A stretch of DNA of 64,000 nucleotides from NCBI GenBank assembly GCA_013399855.1, contig VXAY01004341.1, positions 20,722 through 84,721 on the forward strand, in the 5' to 3' direction. The stretch is from Oxyruncus cristatus (lineage: Eukaryota; Chordata; Aves; Passeriformes; Cotingidae). Every line of letters starts with the position of its first letter. Position 1 is the first letter of the stretch. Below the pieces are notes generated by a model. It saw only the letters and a list, made by a program, of their open reading frames with translations. It did not search any database and had not been told where the DNA came from. Below are positions 1-10,278 of the stretch, piece after piece. The position numbers and the translations under genes are program-made.

Positions 1-1
1 C

Positions 2-496
2 TCAATCCTCAACATCCACTGGACTGACAAAGTGACCAACGTGTCTGTCCTTGAACAGGCTGCGGTCACCAGTATTGAGGCCGTGCTGCTGAGAACACAG
101 CTGCGTTGGGCAGGGCACGTCTCCAGGATGGAGGACCACCGCCTTCCCAAGATTGGGCTCTATGGCGAACTCACCACTGGCTGCCGCAAGAGAGGAGCCC
201 CGAAGAGGAGATACAAGGACTCCCTGAAACAGCATCTCAGCCTCGGCCACATCGACCACTATCACTGGGCTACTCTGGCCTCCAATCAGGAGGCCTGGAG
301 ACGCACCATCTATAATGCTGCTGCCTCTTTTGAGATCACCCGCAGAGTCATTTCTGAGGAGAAAAGACAACGCAGAAAGAACCGAGTCTTGCCAGTACCA
401 CCCAAGGAGACTTTCCGCTGTGCCCTTTGCAACCGGACTTGTCTATCTCACATTGGCCTTCTCAGCCATCAACGCGCTTGTAGCAAGCGTGGGTAG
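2..496 (+). CDS. LINE reverse transcriptase, C-terminal fragment with CCHC zinc finger (partial at 5' end)
   Basis: An uninterrupted frame runs from the window edge to a TAG stop at 494-496. Counting from the first Met (position 32), residues 24-36 read LRWAGHVSRMEDH, the conserved block after the RT thumb in RTE-like LINE proteins. It is followed by LPKIGLYGEL and a Lys/Arg-rich stretch (about residues 50-60), then a basic EEKRQRRKNR segment. The last 25 residues form a zinc finger: Cys130, Cys133, His146, Cys150 (C-x2-C-x12-H-x3-C). This tail probably binds the element's RNA or target DNA during target-primed reverse transcription. There is no stop or frameshift in 164 codons, so the copy is either young or still intact further left. 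The Met at 32 is not a real start; the protein begins outside the window. Confidence 0.8.
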   Translation, partial: SILNIHWTDKVTNVSVLEQAAVTSIEAVLLRTQLRWAGHVSRMEDHRLPKIGLYGELTTGCRKRGAPKRRYKDSLKQHLSLGHIDHYHWATLASNQEAWRRTIYNAAASFEITRRVISEEKRQRRKNRVLPVPPKETFRCALCNRTCLSHIGLLSHQRACSKRG

Positions 497-510
497 AGTC
501 CCTCCCTAAT

Positions 511-534
511 CTTCGTCCGCGAAGCCTGGCCAGG
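511..534 (+). other. Stem-loop plus palindrome in the LINE 3' UTR
   Basis: CTTCG (511-515) pairs with CGAAG (520-524) around a TCCG loop and is followed at once by the self-complementary CCTGGCCAGG (525-534). It lies between the stop codon and the element's end, where some LINEs place the structure their reverse transcriptase recognises. That role is inference. Confidence 0.45.
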
Positions 535-926
535 ATGATGGAGGTGCAGGAACTGAGGGAGACACGACGCGCCGGGACCCTGCAGGCGCAGGAAACCCGC
601 CCCCAAACCCGCCGTGCTGCCCCCGAGTCAGCCCCGAGTGGTTTTGCTACAGCCGCTGCTCCTTGGAAGGGGAGAGTGTGGCCAAAGCAGACGCAGGGCT
701 GAGGGTGACCAGGAGCTGGGAGGAGGGGGGGCTGCGAGATGTTGTGTTTGGTGTTTGCGAAGCTGATCCCGTGAAAGGAGGGGATTTGGCGCTGTCGGGA
801 GTTGCTGAAGTTGCCTTCGGAGCCTCCAAGGGCGGCTGGAGCAGGGAGGTGTTTAGTTCAGGGTCATGATTTTTAGTTCAGGCTTCTTCATCCCAGCGTG
901 GGCTGGGACATCTCCACGTGCTAGAG
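535..926. other. Unique GC-rich spacer
   Basis: Non-repetitive DNA between the LINE tail and the first CR1, with a few CpGs around 565-630. No gene, RNA or repeat was recognised. Confidence 0.5.
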
Positions 927-1207
927 GATCATAGAGCCAAAAAATGGTTTGGGTTGGGAGGGACCCTAAAGAGTGTGCAATTCCACCTGCTGCCATGGGC
1001 AGGGACACCTTCCACTAGCCCAGGTTGCTCCAAACTGGTCTTGGACACTTCCAGGGATCCAGGGGCAGCCACAGCTCCTCTGGGCAACCTGTGCCAGGGC
1101 CTCCCCACCCTCACAGCCAGGAATTGCTTCCCAATATCCCACCTAACCCTGCCCTCTGGCAGTGGGAAGCCATTCCCTGTGTCCTGTCACTCCAGGCCCT
1201 TGCAATA
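927..1207 (-). mobile_element. CR1 LINE fragment, type A 3' end
   Basis: Antisense 3' segment about 280 bp long, starting 'gatcatagagccaaaaaatgg' (worn 3' tail) and ending near the 'tccaggcccttg' block, so it is strongly 5'-truncated. Confidence 0.9.
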
Positions 1208-2810
1208 ACGAGCCATGAGTGATCCATGCTGTGCTGGTGCACCTTTCCTCTTGGTTTTCCTCTCCCAAACACATCCCCAGGAGCTGTTTTTATTTCTCTC
1301 CGAGACCATTTCCCTCCACCTTTCAGCCACCACTATTTCCAGAGAACAGCCAGAATTCCTCCTTTGCCAGGGGTTTCCCACTCCCGCACTCCCTGTCCCT
1401 GGCTCACACTGGTTTCTGGCTCAGAAGTGTTGGGAGCTGCGAAGGCCAGGGATGTCAGGAAGGGAAAATCCACCTGAGCTTTTCATCTGCTTTTGCCAAC
1501 ATTTCATTTAAGTGGGATTTCCACGCTGCTGATGCATCTCTAACAGCTTCTCACCCGTGCCCAGGCCACGTTCTGTCCCTCTCCTTTGCAGGAGGAGGGA
1601 ACCAGCAGCCGTGCACTGGGAATTCAACTCCTCCGAACCCCTTTCTCTTCATTTTCTCCACCAAAGGGCATTCATATCCTTGGATTCCATCCCTAACTCC
1701 CATCCTGCAGGGATCACCGCTGCCTTTCAACCTCCTTTTGAGCCTCTTCCACGGCAAAAAGCGGCTCCTGGGCAGGTTCCCTGTGGCGTTTCCCGGATAT
1801 CCGATGGGGAGGCACCTCGCTGGCCACTTTGCTGAGCACTGTTTGCTGGCTCCAGGGGGAGGAAACAACAATGAGATCACTCAGAAAGCTGGGGTTTGGT
1901 GGGTTTTTTTTCCAGACTTGACATGCCCGGAGGAAATCCGGGAGTCTGGCAAATACTGAGCACCTTCACCCTCTGTGGAAACCGAAATTAAACTTGTTTT
2001 CAGTCATCCATGAAAACAGGGTGATGATAATTCCAACCGGCAGCGCTCCATCCTCCTTTTCCACCCTCATTCCAGAGGGAGGAAGGCTGAGCTCGCAATC
2101 TGGTGGAGGGGCTGTGGGAAGCAGCAGGAGCAGAGCTGGGACAAAGCCAGGGGCTGGAGCACCACGCCGGGCTCAGCTCCCGGGTTTTGTTCAGTGATGG
2201 ATGGGGACGAACACATTGTGTCCCCCTGAGCCATTTAATCATGGATCTGATGGATCCTGGAGCTCTACTGGAGGCAGATTGGGACGTGCTCCTCAAGCAC
2301 TCAGCGTGGCAGCATTCCAGGCTCTGGAGCTGCCACATCCCCCCAAAAACAGGACAAATTAGAGGAACAACGGCTCATTTTGTGGCTTGCTCCAAGCAGG
2401 TCAACCTTGAGGCCGCTGCAAAAAGATCCTTTGCGAATCAAACACATGAATAATGGAGATTTGGAAGGGAAAACTGGGAAAAGTGTGGTGGTTGGTCAAT
2501 CTGCCACCCCTGGGCCCACGGAGTTTTCTTGCAGCTGCAAGAAAGAAAAACAGAACCACTCATTTAATGAAACAATAACCAGAGCCTAAAACCCAACCGT
2601 GGGAAGGAAAGCTGTGCAGAGCTTCCCCCTTCCCATTTATTCTTGGGAGACAGGCAGCTTGGGAAAGCACAAGGCTGTAAGTCTCGGGCTGCTAATAAAC
2701 TCTTCTCTCCCAATCCAGGACAGCTGGGAAGGGAAAGGCTCCAGCCTTTCCTAATGTGCCAGGGAAATTGCCAGTGGAAAGGAGAGCTGGCAGGGAGGCT
2801 CCAAGGGAAT
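1208..2810. other. Unique intergenic DNA with chance open frames
   Basis: A 246-codon + frame (1219-1959) is open here but has no signal, domain or splice context and is paralleled by frames in other phases, so I do not call it a gene. The rest is unique sequence without recognisable repeats. Confidence 0.5.
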
Positions 2811-3020
2811 TCCATTCCAACACCACTCACCCCTGTCCCCAGGTGCCACACCCGCAGGGCTTTGAAATCCCTCCAGGGATGGGGACTCCACCCCTGCCCT
2901 CGGCAGCTGTGCCAGGGATGGACAGCCCTTCCCACGAAGAAATTTTCCCTGATATCCAACCTGAACCTCCCCAGGCACGACTCGAGGCCCTTTCCTCTTG
3001 TCCTGTCTCTTGCTCCCTGG
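2811..3020 (-). mobile_element. CR1 LINE fragment, type B
   Basis: Antisense copy lacking the extreme 3' end. It begins inside 'ccattccaacacc' and runs through 'ctccagggatggggactcc' to 'tgtctcttgctccctgg'. Confidence 0.85.
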
Positions 3021-3470
3021 AAGATTTCAGATTATTTCACCAACCTCACCGTGCCGTCCCGATTCCATAAGGTCGAGCGTCCCTGATTTCTCATCCCCGG
3101 GACTGTGTCGCTCCAGCCCGCGGCACAAAAGCCTTTGTGGGCTCTTTATGCCTTGCACTAAGCCAGCACCAGCCTCTACAAGGCCGTGATTTACAGCTCT
3201 CTGTCTCCCCCGGGGGCTGTCCCAGGCGGCACGGCAGCAATTCCAGCAGGAATGGCTTTCCCAGCGGGTGGGGGGGTGTGCGTAAAGTGCTTGTCGCAAC
3301 GGAGCGATATCTCAGTGGGGAACCCCACAGCCCTTAATTTATTGATTACCACCAGCGCGAATGATACCGACACAGCGGCAGAGATGAAAACCCTCGGTGC
3401 GCGGGCACGGGGAGATTCCCAGAGCTCGGCCAGCTGGGAAAAGGCGGAGGGAAGAGGGGCTTGCTGGAAA
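3021..3470. other. Unique spacer
   Basis: No gene or repeat recognised. A few CpGs near 3215-3420. Confidence 0.45.
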
Positions 3471-3726
3471 TCATAGAATCATAGATCATAGAATCAGACG
3501 GGTTGGAAAGGACCTCTGAGATCATCAAGTCCAACCCTTGATCCAACACCACCGCAGTTACCAGACCATGGCACTCAGTGCCACGTCCAACCTCATCTTG
3601 AAAACCTCCAGGGATGGAGAATCCACCACTTCCCTGGGCAGCCCATTCCAATGGCTGATTGCCCTCTCTGGAAAGAATTTCTTCCCAATATCCAACTTAA
3701 ACCTCCCCTGGCACAGCTGGAGGCCA
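3471..3726 (-). mobile_element. CR1 LINE fragment, type D, with 3' tail repeats
   Basis: Antisense copy retaining the 3' terminal repeat as 'tcatagaatcatagatcata' (octamer copies in reverse complement). It is closely matched by the copy at 40,893-41,212. Confidence 0.92.
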
Positions 3727-4502
3727 TCGGTGATGTCTCTTTGTGTTTCACCCCCAAAGGCAGGACCCGTCTCCTCCCGTGCCGTGCCGGGGACTGTCGC
3801 TGCCGCCCGCGGTCCCTCGGTGTGGCAGGAGTGGGATGCGGGCTCCCGGCTCCCCCCGCCCCGTTCCCCGAGAAACGCAGCGCCGGGCCGGCTGGGCAGC
3901 CTCTTCCCGAGGGGTTTTCCCAGCCCCGCCAGCTTTTCCTCGGGGAAGGGACATTGTGAGCCCTCTCCCGGGAGCCGCGTGTGACACCCGGCGGCGGCAG
4001 CTGGGCTGTTGGTGCACAATGCACCGAGCGGGCTCCGCAGCACTCGGGCCGGGCTGCAGCCGCGGCTCTCAGGGAACCAAAGGCTCTGAGTGCCCCCGAG
4101 TACAAGGAGGAGAGAGAGAGAAAAGGAAAAAAAAAACAACCACACACACACACACACACAAAAACCCCACGTTAAATAAATTGCACGCTTTTCTTCCCGG
4201 CTTCTTACGAACCTCCTTCAACGGGAGAGCGCAGTGAGTCAGCTGAGGCTGCTGGAGTCTTTCCTCGCACAGAAACACCGGTTCCTGCAGATATTTAAAA
4301 TGAAAACACAAAATTAATGCAGCCGTCTTTTTTTCCCCCCCACCATCCAACGCAGCTGTATCTGGTGTGCAACTCGCCACTGTGTGTGCACCTCCTAAAG
4401 TCACCCCAAAACAGGGGATACAGCATTTATTAGTTACTTGAGGATGGGACCTGCCTGTGCACCTACTGAACATCTCAGGGAGATCTGTGGTGTCGAAGCA
4501 TC
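3727..4502. other. Unique DNA with CpG-rich core and a (CA)n
   Basis: Positions about 3770-4080 are CpG-rich (for example 'gctgccgcccgcggtccctc'). This could be a weak CpG island, but I see no promoter motif set or exon. It is followed by an A-rich tract and a CA repeat. Positions 4190-4440 are AT-richer unique DNA. Confidence 0.4.
4141..4160. repeat. (CA)n microsatellite
   Basis: Ten CA units preceded by an A-rich run. Confidence 0.9.
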
Positions 4503-4626
4503 AGAGAAGCTGTGGCTGCCCCTGGATCCCTGGAAGTGTCCAAGGACAGACTGGATGGGGCTTGGAGCAACCTGGGATAGTGGAAGATGTCCCTGCCCAT
4601 GGCAGGGGGTTGGAATAGATGGTCCA
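4503..4626 (+). mobile_element. CR1 type A, 3' segment in inverted orientation relative to its partner
   Basis: Sense segment from 'agagaagctgtggctgcccc' to 'ttggaatagatggtcc'. Its consensus neighbour continues immediately to the right but on the opposite strand (4627-5078), which suggests an internal inversion in a single CR1. The 3' tail is missing. Confidence 0.85.
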
Positions 4627-5078
4627 GTGAGCCAGAGCCTCATCACCTTCCCAGCCAGCAATTCCTTCCCAATCTCCCATCTCTCCCTGCCCTCTGGCAG
4701 TGGGAAGCCATTCCCTGTGTGCTGTCCCTCCCTGCCTTGTCCCCAGTCCCTCTGCAGCTCTCCTGGAGCCCCTTTAGGCCCTGCAAGGGGCTCTCAGCTC
4801 TCCCTGGAGCCTTCTCTTCTCCAGGGGAACCCCCCCAGCTCTCCCAGCCTGGCTCCAGAGCAGAGGGGCTCCAGCCCTGGCAGCAGCTCCGGGGCCTCCT
4901 CTGGACTCTCGGCAGCAGCTCCACGTCCTTGTGCTCTTGTTCCCAGGGCTGGAGCAGCTCTGCAGGGGTGGCTCAGCTGAGGGGGCAGAGGGGCACAATC
5001 CCCCCCTGCCCTCTCTGTGGGATCAGCCCTGGGCACGGGGGGTTCTGGTGCCAGCGCACGTGGCCAGGGCACATCCAA
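4627..5078 (-). mobile_element. CR1 type A, 5'-ward segment
   Basis: Antisense segment starting 'gagccagagcctcatcacc' and extending further 5' than most copies here, through 'cctctggactctcggcagc' to 'ccagcgcacgtggcc'. About 320 bp are almost identical to 9,905-10,250. Confidence 0.88.
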
Positions 5079-6885
5079 ACAAAAGGTCTCGTGTTTGGCT
5101 TTCCCAAGGAACGAGTTGTCCAGCCGGACTTTTACCACCCTCCTGGTGGCTCCTGGAAGTCCCAAGAGAGGTGTGGGTCCCTGATGGATGGGTAAAATAC
5201 CTGTGCAGATCTCAGCAGGTGTGAGGGTTCTACTCCCCACATCCCCAGCAGTGGTGGGGCTCAGCCCGGCCGGGGCTTCCCTTTGGAACACAGGATCGGG
5301 GGAACAGGGAGGTGGTTTGGGACAGAGCAGTGGCAGATCCCGGGGAAAGGACTGAATGTGCACAAACCGATGCCCAGGTCCCCCTCTCACCTCCCGTGAC
5401 CCCCCCCAGCGAGCGGCACAGGCTGCACGACCCATCTGGGGACCGAAAGGCACCTCCCCAGCGTCGTTATCTGGGAAATAAATCCCCGGTGGGTGTCTCG
5501 CCTCCGCCGTCCGGGTTTATCTCTGGAACTAATTCCGTCGTCATTCCGATGAGTGACGAGATAATCGCTGCAGCTGGGCTATTCAGCCGATTCCAAAGAT
5601 CCCCTTTTCCCATTAATTCAGGCAGTGATTACACGCTCCCGGCCAAATTTCTGCTGCGTGTAACCCCATTAAGGCAGCGCCTCTCCCCTGGGGGTGGGCT
5701 CAGCCCTCGCTGTTTAAATAGTGCGTTCGCCTTTGTTCTACGGGAGACAAAGGAGAAGATTTTTTTTTTTTTCTGAATTAAACAAAAATTAGGGAAATCT
5801 GATGTCTCCCTGCGCAAAAATGGACACTTAAGCTGCAATCACAGATAATTAAAAACGATCCGTTCTTGCCCCGGAGTGAGGGAAAGGGCCAAATCGCCGC
5901 CTGCAAAGTACCTCTGAAATATTCTGTGTTCTTTGGAGAGCGCTGGGCGAGGGGGAAGAGGAGGAGGGCGATGCTCGCCTGGCACGGCAGCGACGCTGCC
6001 TCCGCGGGACAGAGCTGGGGACAATGACCACGAACTGTCCCCAGACCAGCTGGGAGAGGTCTGGAGCCGAGGAATGGCTTTATGCAGAGGAGGGCATCGC
6101 ACAAAAGCGGGACAAGAGCTTAACAGGAGGAGGGGGTGAGGCCGCCCGGGGTAACCGCTGCGATGGCATCTGCAGGAACGTCCACAAAGCCCTTCGTGTG
6201 GATGCTCCCTGGGTTTTTTATCTGCTCCCCCGTGCTGTGCTGGCAGCGCAATAAAACAAGGGAAAGTCTGAGGTCTGGGCTAAAAAAATGTGATGTTATT
6301 GATGCTGGTTTTCCTACCTGTAAATTAACAACGTGAGGAAGCAGGATTGTACATCAAATTGGAAGGATCTCAAGCGGGGTTTGTGTGGGCGCAATTCCTA
6401 CTCAGCCAGCGCGACATTCCCCGTTTACAAGCTAAAAGGAAGCTAAAATTAGGATATGAACTTGTCCTCCGCCGAGAGAACAGAAATAAATCGCCCCATT
6501 GTCAGGAGAAGGGTGTGGGGAATCTCCCGTCTCTGACCTTGGCTTTGACCTTGTCCGCCTCCTCCCTCTCGTCACCCCGAGCTTTTCATCCCGCGCTTCA
6601 CCTTGCTCGATCCTTACACGGGGAACAATGGGAGCGGAGCTGTCGAGTTAAATGGCCATTTGGAGCTGAAAACAAAGGAGTTGGGGTTTAACGCGGCGGC
6701 CTCGGGCAGCCCATTAAACGAGAGCGAACCACTGATCTGAGAGCAGCGAGCGGCCCCGGCGGCTCCCGGGCCGCTCTGAGGGCGAACGACCGGGAATCTC
6801 GGGAAGGAAATACAGGAAATATCCTATTTTATGTTCCTTTTTTTTTTTGTCAAAAGGTGTGTTTTTATAATCAGACCGCAGGGTC
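5079..6885. other. TE-free unique block, candidate regulatory DNA
   Basis: About 1.8 kb without CR1, the longest clean block in the left part. Positions 5440-5740 and 5790-6700 are AT-rich with many ATTA/TAAT cores and scattered CpGs ('cattaattcaggcagtg', 'gataatcgctgcagctgg'), a texture seen in conserved non-coding elements near developmental genes. CpG-rich spots occur at 5,940-6,010 and 6,690-6,790. No exon found. Confidence 0.4.
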
Positions 6886-7055
6886 GTAGAATCACAGAAT
6901 GGTTTGTGTCGGAAGGGGCATTAAAGCCCATCCAGTTCTAACTCCCTGCCCTGGGCAGGAACACCTTCCAGGTTGCTTCAACCTGGCCTTGGACACTTCC
7001 AGGGATCCAGGGGCAGCCACAGCTTCTCTGCCCAACCTGGGCCAGGCCCTAAAAA
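6886..7055 (-). mobile_element. CR1 type A fragment, diverged
   Basis: Antisense 3' end with the tail remnant 'gtagaatcacagaatgg'. Several small deletions, including loss of the 'actagccc' block. Similarity fades after 'gggccaggcccta'. Confidence 0.85.
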
Positions 7056-7445
7056 ATCTTATAATACAAAATATTCTTCCTTTTATGCAACCTTTCTAGT
7101 TTCGTGTTGGAAGATTTCGCTGCTCCAGAGCTCAGGCAGAGGAGCGGGGTGGAAGGGATGGGGTTTCACTCCTGATATCTCATTTCAGGGAAAAGGTGGT
7201 GAAATCACCCCACCTGGCTCATCCCATCACAAAATGCAAAGAGGACACACCAGCCTTTCTTCAAGACCTTGATGCTGATGGGTTGAAACTCTCTGAGGGC
7301 ACGTTGAGAGTGTTGCCATCGTGATGTAAACCTTCCTCAAGTCAAACAGCCACAAGGAGCATCGCCCCGTTCCTCCAGGTGTTCAAAGGAAGTTTGAAAA
7401 CTCTCATGGGATTTTAAAAAAAATTAATTAAAAAAAAAAAAAAAG
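7056..7445. other. Unique spacer ending in an A-rich tract
   Basis: No gene recognised. An A-rich run at 7,417-7,444 directly abuts the next CR1. Confidence 0.45.
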
Positions 7446-7676
7446 GGTCAGGTTGGATCTCAGGACAAGGTTCTTCCCCCAGAGGCTGGTTGGCACTGAC
7501 CAGGCTCCCCAGGGCAGTGGGCACAGCCCCAAGGCTGCCAGAGCTCCAGGAGGGTTTGGATGATCCTCTGGGGCACAGGGGGGGATTGTTGGGGTGTCTG
7601 TGCAGGGCCAGGGGTTGGACTGGATGGTCCTTGTTGGTCCCCTCCAGCTCAGGGTATTCCACGATTAAATATATCA
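7446..7676 (+). mobile_element. CR1 type C fragment
   Basis: Sense 3' segment from 'gggtcaggttggatctcagg' to 'cagggtattccacgattaaa'. Same class as 21,341-21,636 and, inverted, 49,931-50,225. Confidence 0.85.
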
Positions 7677-8448
7677 CTTAGGAACATTTACACACCTGAC
7701 AAAACTTTGCTCGTGCAGGAAACCCTCTGCCCCGGGAAAGTTTCTGCCTCCCACTGCCTGAATTTATTAAACCAATCCTTTCTCCACAGGTGCAGCCGGA
7801 TGTGCTTTCGAAGAGCACCAACAACGGGTGTCCCGAATTTGCTGCCGAGCAACACAGTATTTAAAAGCTGGGCGTGTTTTGGGCCCTGAGCTGCTGTTCC
7901 CAGCCCTCGATCCTGTGGTGCCGCGGTGCCCGCACGGAGCTGAGCTCTCCAGCTCCTGCTCCGCCGGCACCAGGAGGCAGCAGACACACGACAAAGGTGC
8001 AAAGCCGGGGATGGAAATACGTCCTGGCTGTTGCTTTGCCTCCCGTGGCTGTTGCTGGGCGGGAGAAAGAGCAATTATTGCCATCATGTTCCCGGTTTTA
8101 ATTGCAGCAGATTCTACCTCGGGGTCTGCGGGGCTTTGCCGGCTCCCGCTGTCCCTTTCCCGCTCTCCCTTTCCCGCTGTCCCTTTCCTTTGCCTCCAGG
8201 CAAAGCCTGGAATTCGCTGTCACCCGCGGCAGGAGATGCAGACAGGAGCGGTGTTGGGGCTGGAAGCTCTGCAGGAATGGGATTTCCCCGCTGGAAATTC
8301 CTTGGACACAGAGCTTGCCACTGGAGGTGGGAGGTGCAGTGGCTGTTGTGTCACTCAGTGCCTTAAGATTTGGGAATTTGGGGATTTGGTGTGTGATTTG
8401 CTCCTGGGAATGCAAGAACAGCTGCACTGGAATGAGAGACATCCCTGT
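7677..8448. other. Unique DNA
   Basis: Mixed GC, no gene recognised. Contains a small 14-bp tandem array (8147-8188). Confidence 0.4.
8147..8188. repeat. 14-bp tandem repeat, 3 copies
   Basis: CGCTGTCCCTTTCC occurs three times head to tail, with one base change in the middle copy. Confidence 0.9.
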
Positions 8449-8545
8449 GGCCTCCTCTGGATCAGTTCCAGCAGCTCCATGTCCTTCTGGTATTGGGGAT
8501 TCCAGAGGTGGAGGCGGCTCTACAGTGGGGTCTGACCAGACTAAA
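8449..8545 (-). mobile_element. CR1 internal fragment
   Basis: Short antisense piece from the more 5' part: 'cctcctctggatcagttcc' through 'gtggggtctgaccag'. The 3' end is absent, so it is broken on both sides. Confidence 0.75.
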
Positions 8546-8866
8546 TGATTCTTTCCCTTGTGGAAGGGCCGTGCGGGGATGCCTCAGCCCTGCAACACGA
8601 ATTCCCACATTCCAGGTGTTGTGCCAGGATCTCTGGGAGCCCAACCTTTGGGACAGGACTCTCCAGCTGCACGAAAACTGCAGGAGAAGCTTCTGACTGA
8701 AAATGTAGAGTCACAAACCTGGAGGAGAAGCTTTAAGTGCAGTGTCTGGAGAGAAGGAACCACTGCTCCATCCTGGCCCTCAGCACCAACAGGAAGGGAT
8801 AAAACATCACTGGTTTATTTTGCCTGCAGGAGGCCCTTGCTCAGATCCCTTTTGAAAAGTACAGGC

Positions 8867-9014
8867 CTGGCCCATCCCTGGAAGTGTCCAAGGCCAGGTT
8901 GGATGGGGCTTGGAGCAGCCTGGGCTAGTGGAAGGTGTCCCTGCCCGTGGCATGGGATGGAACGAGATGGGCTTTAAGGTCCCTTCCAACCCAAACCATT
9001 CTGGGATTGTATGG
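8867..9014 (+). mobile_element. CR1 type A, short 3' end
   Basis: Sense piece from 'tggcccatccctggaagtg' to 'ccattctgggattgtatgg'. The terminal octamers are decayed. Confidence 0.9.
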
Positions 9015-9710
9015 AAACACACACCTGAGCAATCTGGGTGTTTGCAGGGATTTGCCCTGAGCTCGTTCTCCACCTCCCTCCCTCAGGAGGTACCTTAAAA
9101 ACTATCAACTCAGCAAAGCACAAAATGAACTCCCCAGCAGCGCCGTGACATGAAGAGGCTTCTCCCTCTATTTAGGTTTGGTCTCCCTGGGGACCTTGAG
9201 GGATCCCAACTGCAAACAGAGGCTTGGAACAACGTGTGCTCACTCCCCAGAGCTCCTGCAGCGCCTGAAAACCTCCTGAGGAGCCAATCCCGGTTTTTAT
9301 CCTAATTTATATTAGGAGAAACTTATATTCTCTCCTCCCCGTGAAGATTATTATCCTCCAGCTCGGCTCTAGGGATCCCATCGGGATGGCTGAGCCCATG
9401 CCCTGAGTTAAGTGGGATGGAAATGCACAAACTCTTTAGGATTCTGCCCAAAATCTCCCACTGTGTAATTCAGGTTGTCAGCACAGGATAAAACGAGCTC
9501 CACTAACTTGATGAATGTCTCAGATCATCTGCAGCCTAAACAGATGCTGTGCTGAATAAATACACCTGCAACTTATGCATTTCTGTGTGCTGAGTGACAC
9601 CCTCAGGGCAGCCAGGGAGGAGGGAAGTGAGGAGTCAGTGTAAGAGCTGCTTGGAGAGGAATGTCCTCATATTGGTGCTGGATAGTGCAGGGGAAAAACA
9701 GTTATAGCAA
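9015..9710. other. Unique DNA
   Basis: AT-rich stretch at 9,290-9,360 and 9,460-9,600. No gene or repeat recognised. Confidence 0.45.
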
Positions 9711-10278
9711 TAGAATCATGGAATGGTTGGGGTGGGAAAGGACCTTAAAGGCCATCTTGTTCCACCCCCTGCCATGGGCAGGGACACTTTCCACTAGCCC
9801 AGGTTGCTCCAAGCCCTGTCCAACCTGGCCTTGGACACTTCCAGGGATCCAGGGGCAGCCACAGCTTCTCTGCCCAACCTGGGCCAGGGCCTCCCCACCC
9901 TCACAGGAAAGAATTTCTTCCCAATCTCCCATCTCTCCCTGCCCTCTGGCACTGGGAAGCCATTCCCTGTGTGCTGTCCCTCCCTGCCTTGTCCCCAGTC
10001 CCTCTGCAGCTCTCCTGGAGCCCCTTTAGGCCCTGCAAGGGGCTCTCAGCTCTCCCTGGAGCCTTCTCTTCTCCAGGGGAACCCCCCCAGCTCTCCCAGC
10101 CTGGCTCCAGAGCAGAGGGGCTCCAGCCCTGGCAGCAGCTCCGGGGCCTCCTCTGGACTCTCTGCAGCAGCTCCACGTCCTTGTGCTCTTGTTCCCAGGG
10201 CTGGAGCAGCTCTGCAGGGGGGGCTCAGCGGGGCACAATTCCCCCCCTGCCCTGCTGCCACGCTGGGGGATGCAGTAA
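9711..10278 (-). mobile_element. CR1 type A, long copy
   Basis: One of the longest CR1 copies here (about 570 bp, antisense), from the tail remnant 'aatagaatcatggaatgg' through the 'tccacgtccttgtgctc' block to 'ccacgctgggggatgcag'. Nearly identical in its 5'-ward 320 bp to 4,655-5,000. Confidence 0.93.

Larger units (their letters stand above)
1..540 (+). mobile_element. 3' end of a non-LTR retrotransposon (LINE), RTE-like, not CR1
   Basis: The element enters from outside the left edge, so only its 3' end is visible. It comprises the last 164 codons of the reverse-transcriptase ORF (2-496), a very short 3' UTR, and an apparent end near 540 at a degenerate GATGATG motif. LINEs with this C-terminus usually finish in a short microsatellite tail, and 'gatgatgga' may be its remnant. 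The UTR contains a perfect 5-bp stem (CTTCG/CGAAG) followed by the palindrome CCTGGCCAGG. Assignment to the RTE group (possibly the avian AviRTE lineage) is from memory of the C-terminal motif, not from a search. Confidence 0.75.

Noticed and set aside
1219..1959. 246-codon + open frame
   Set aside because: No domain, signal peptide or splice context; overlapping frames are also open; low-complexity Pro/Ser/Phe composition.
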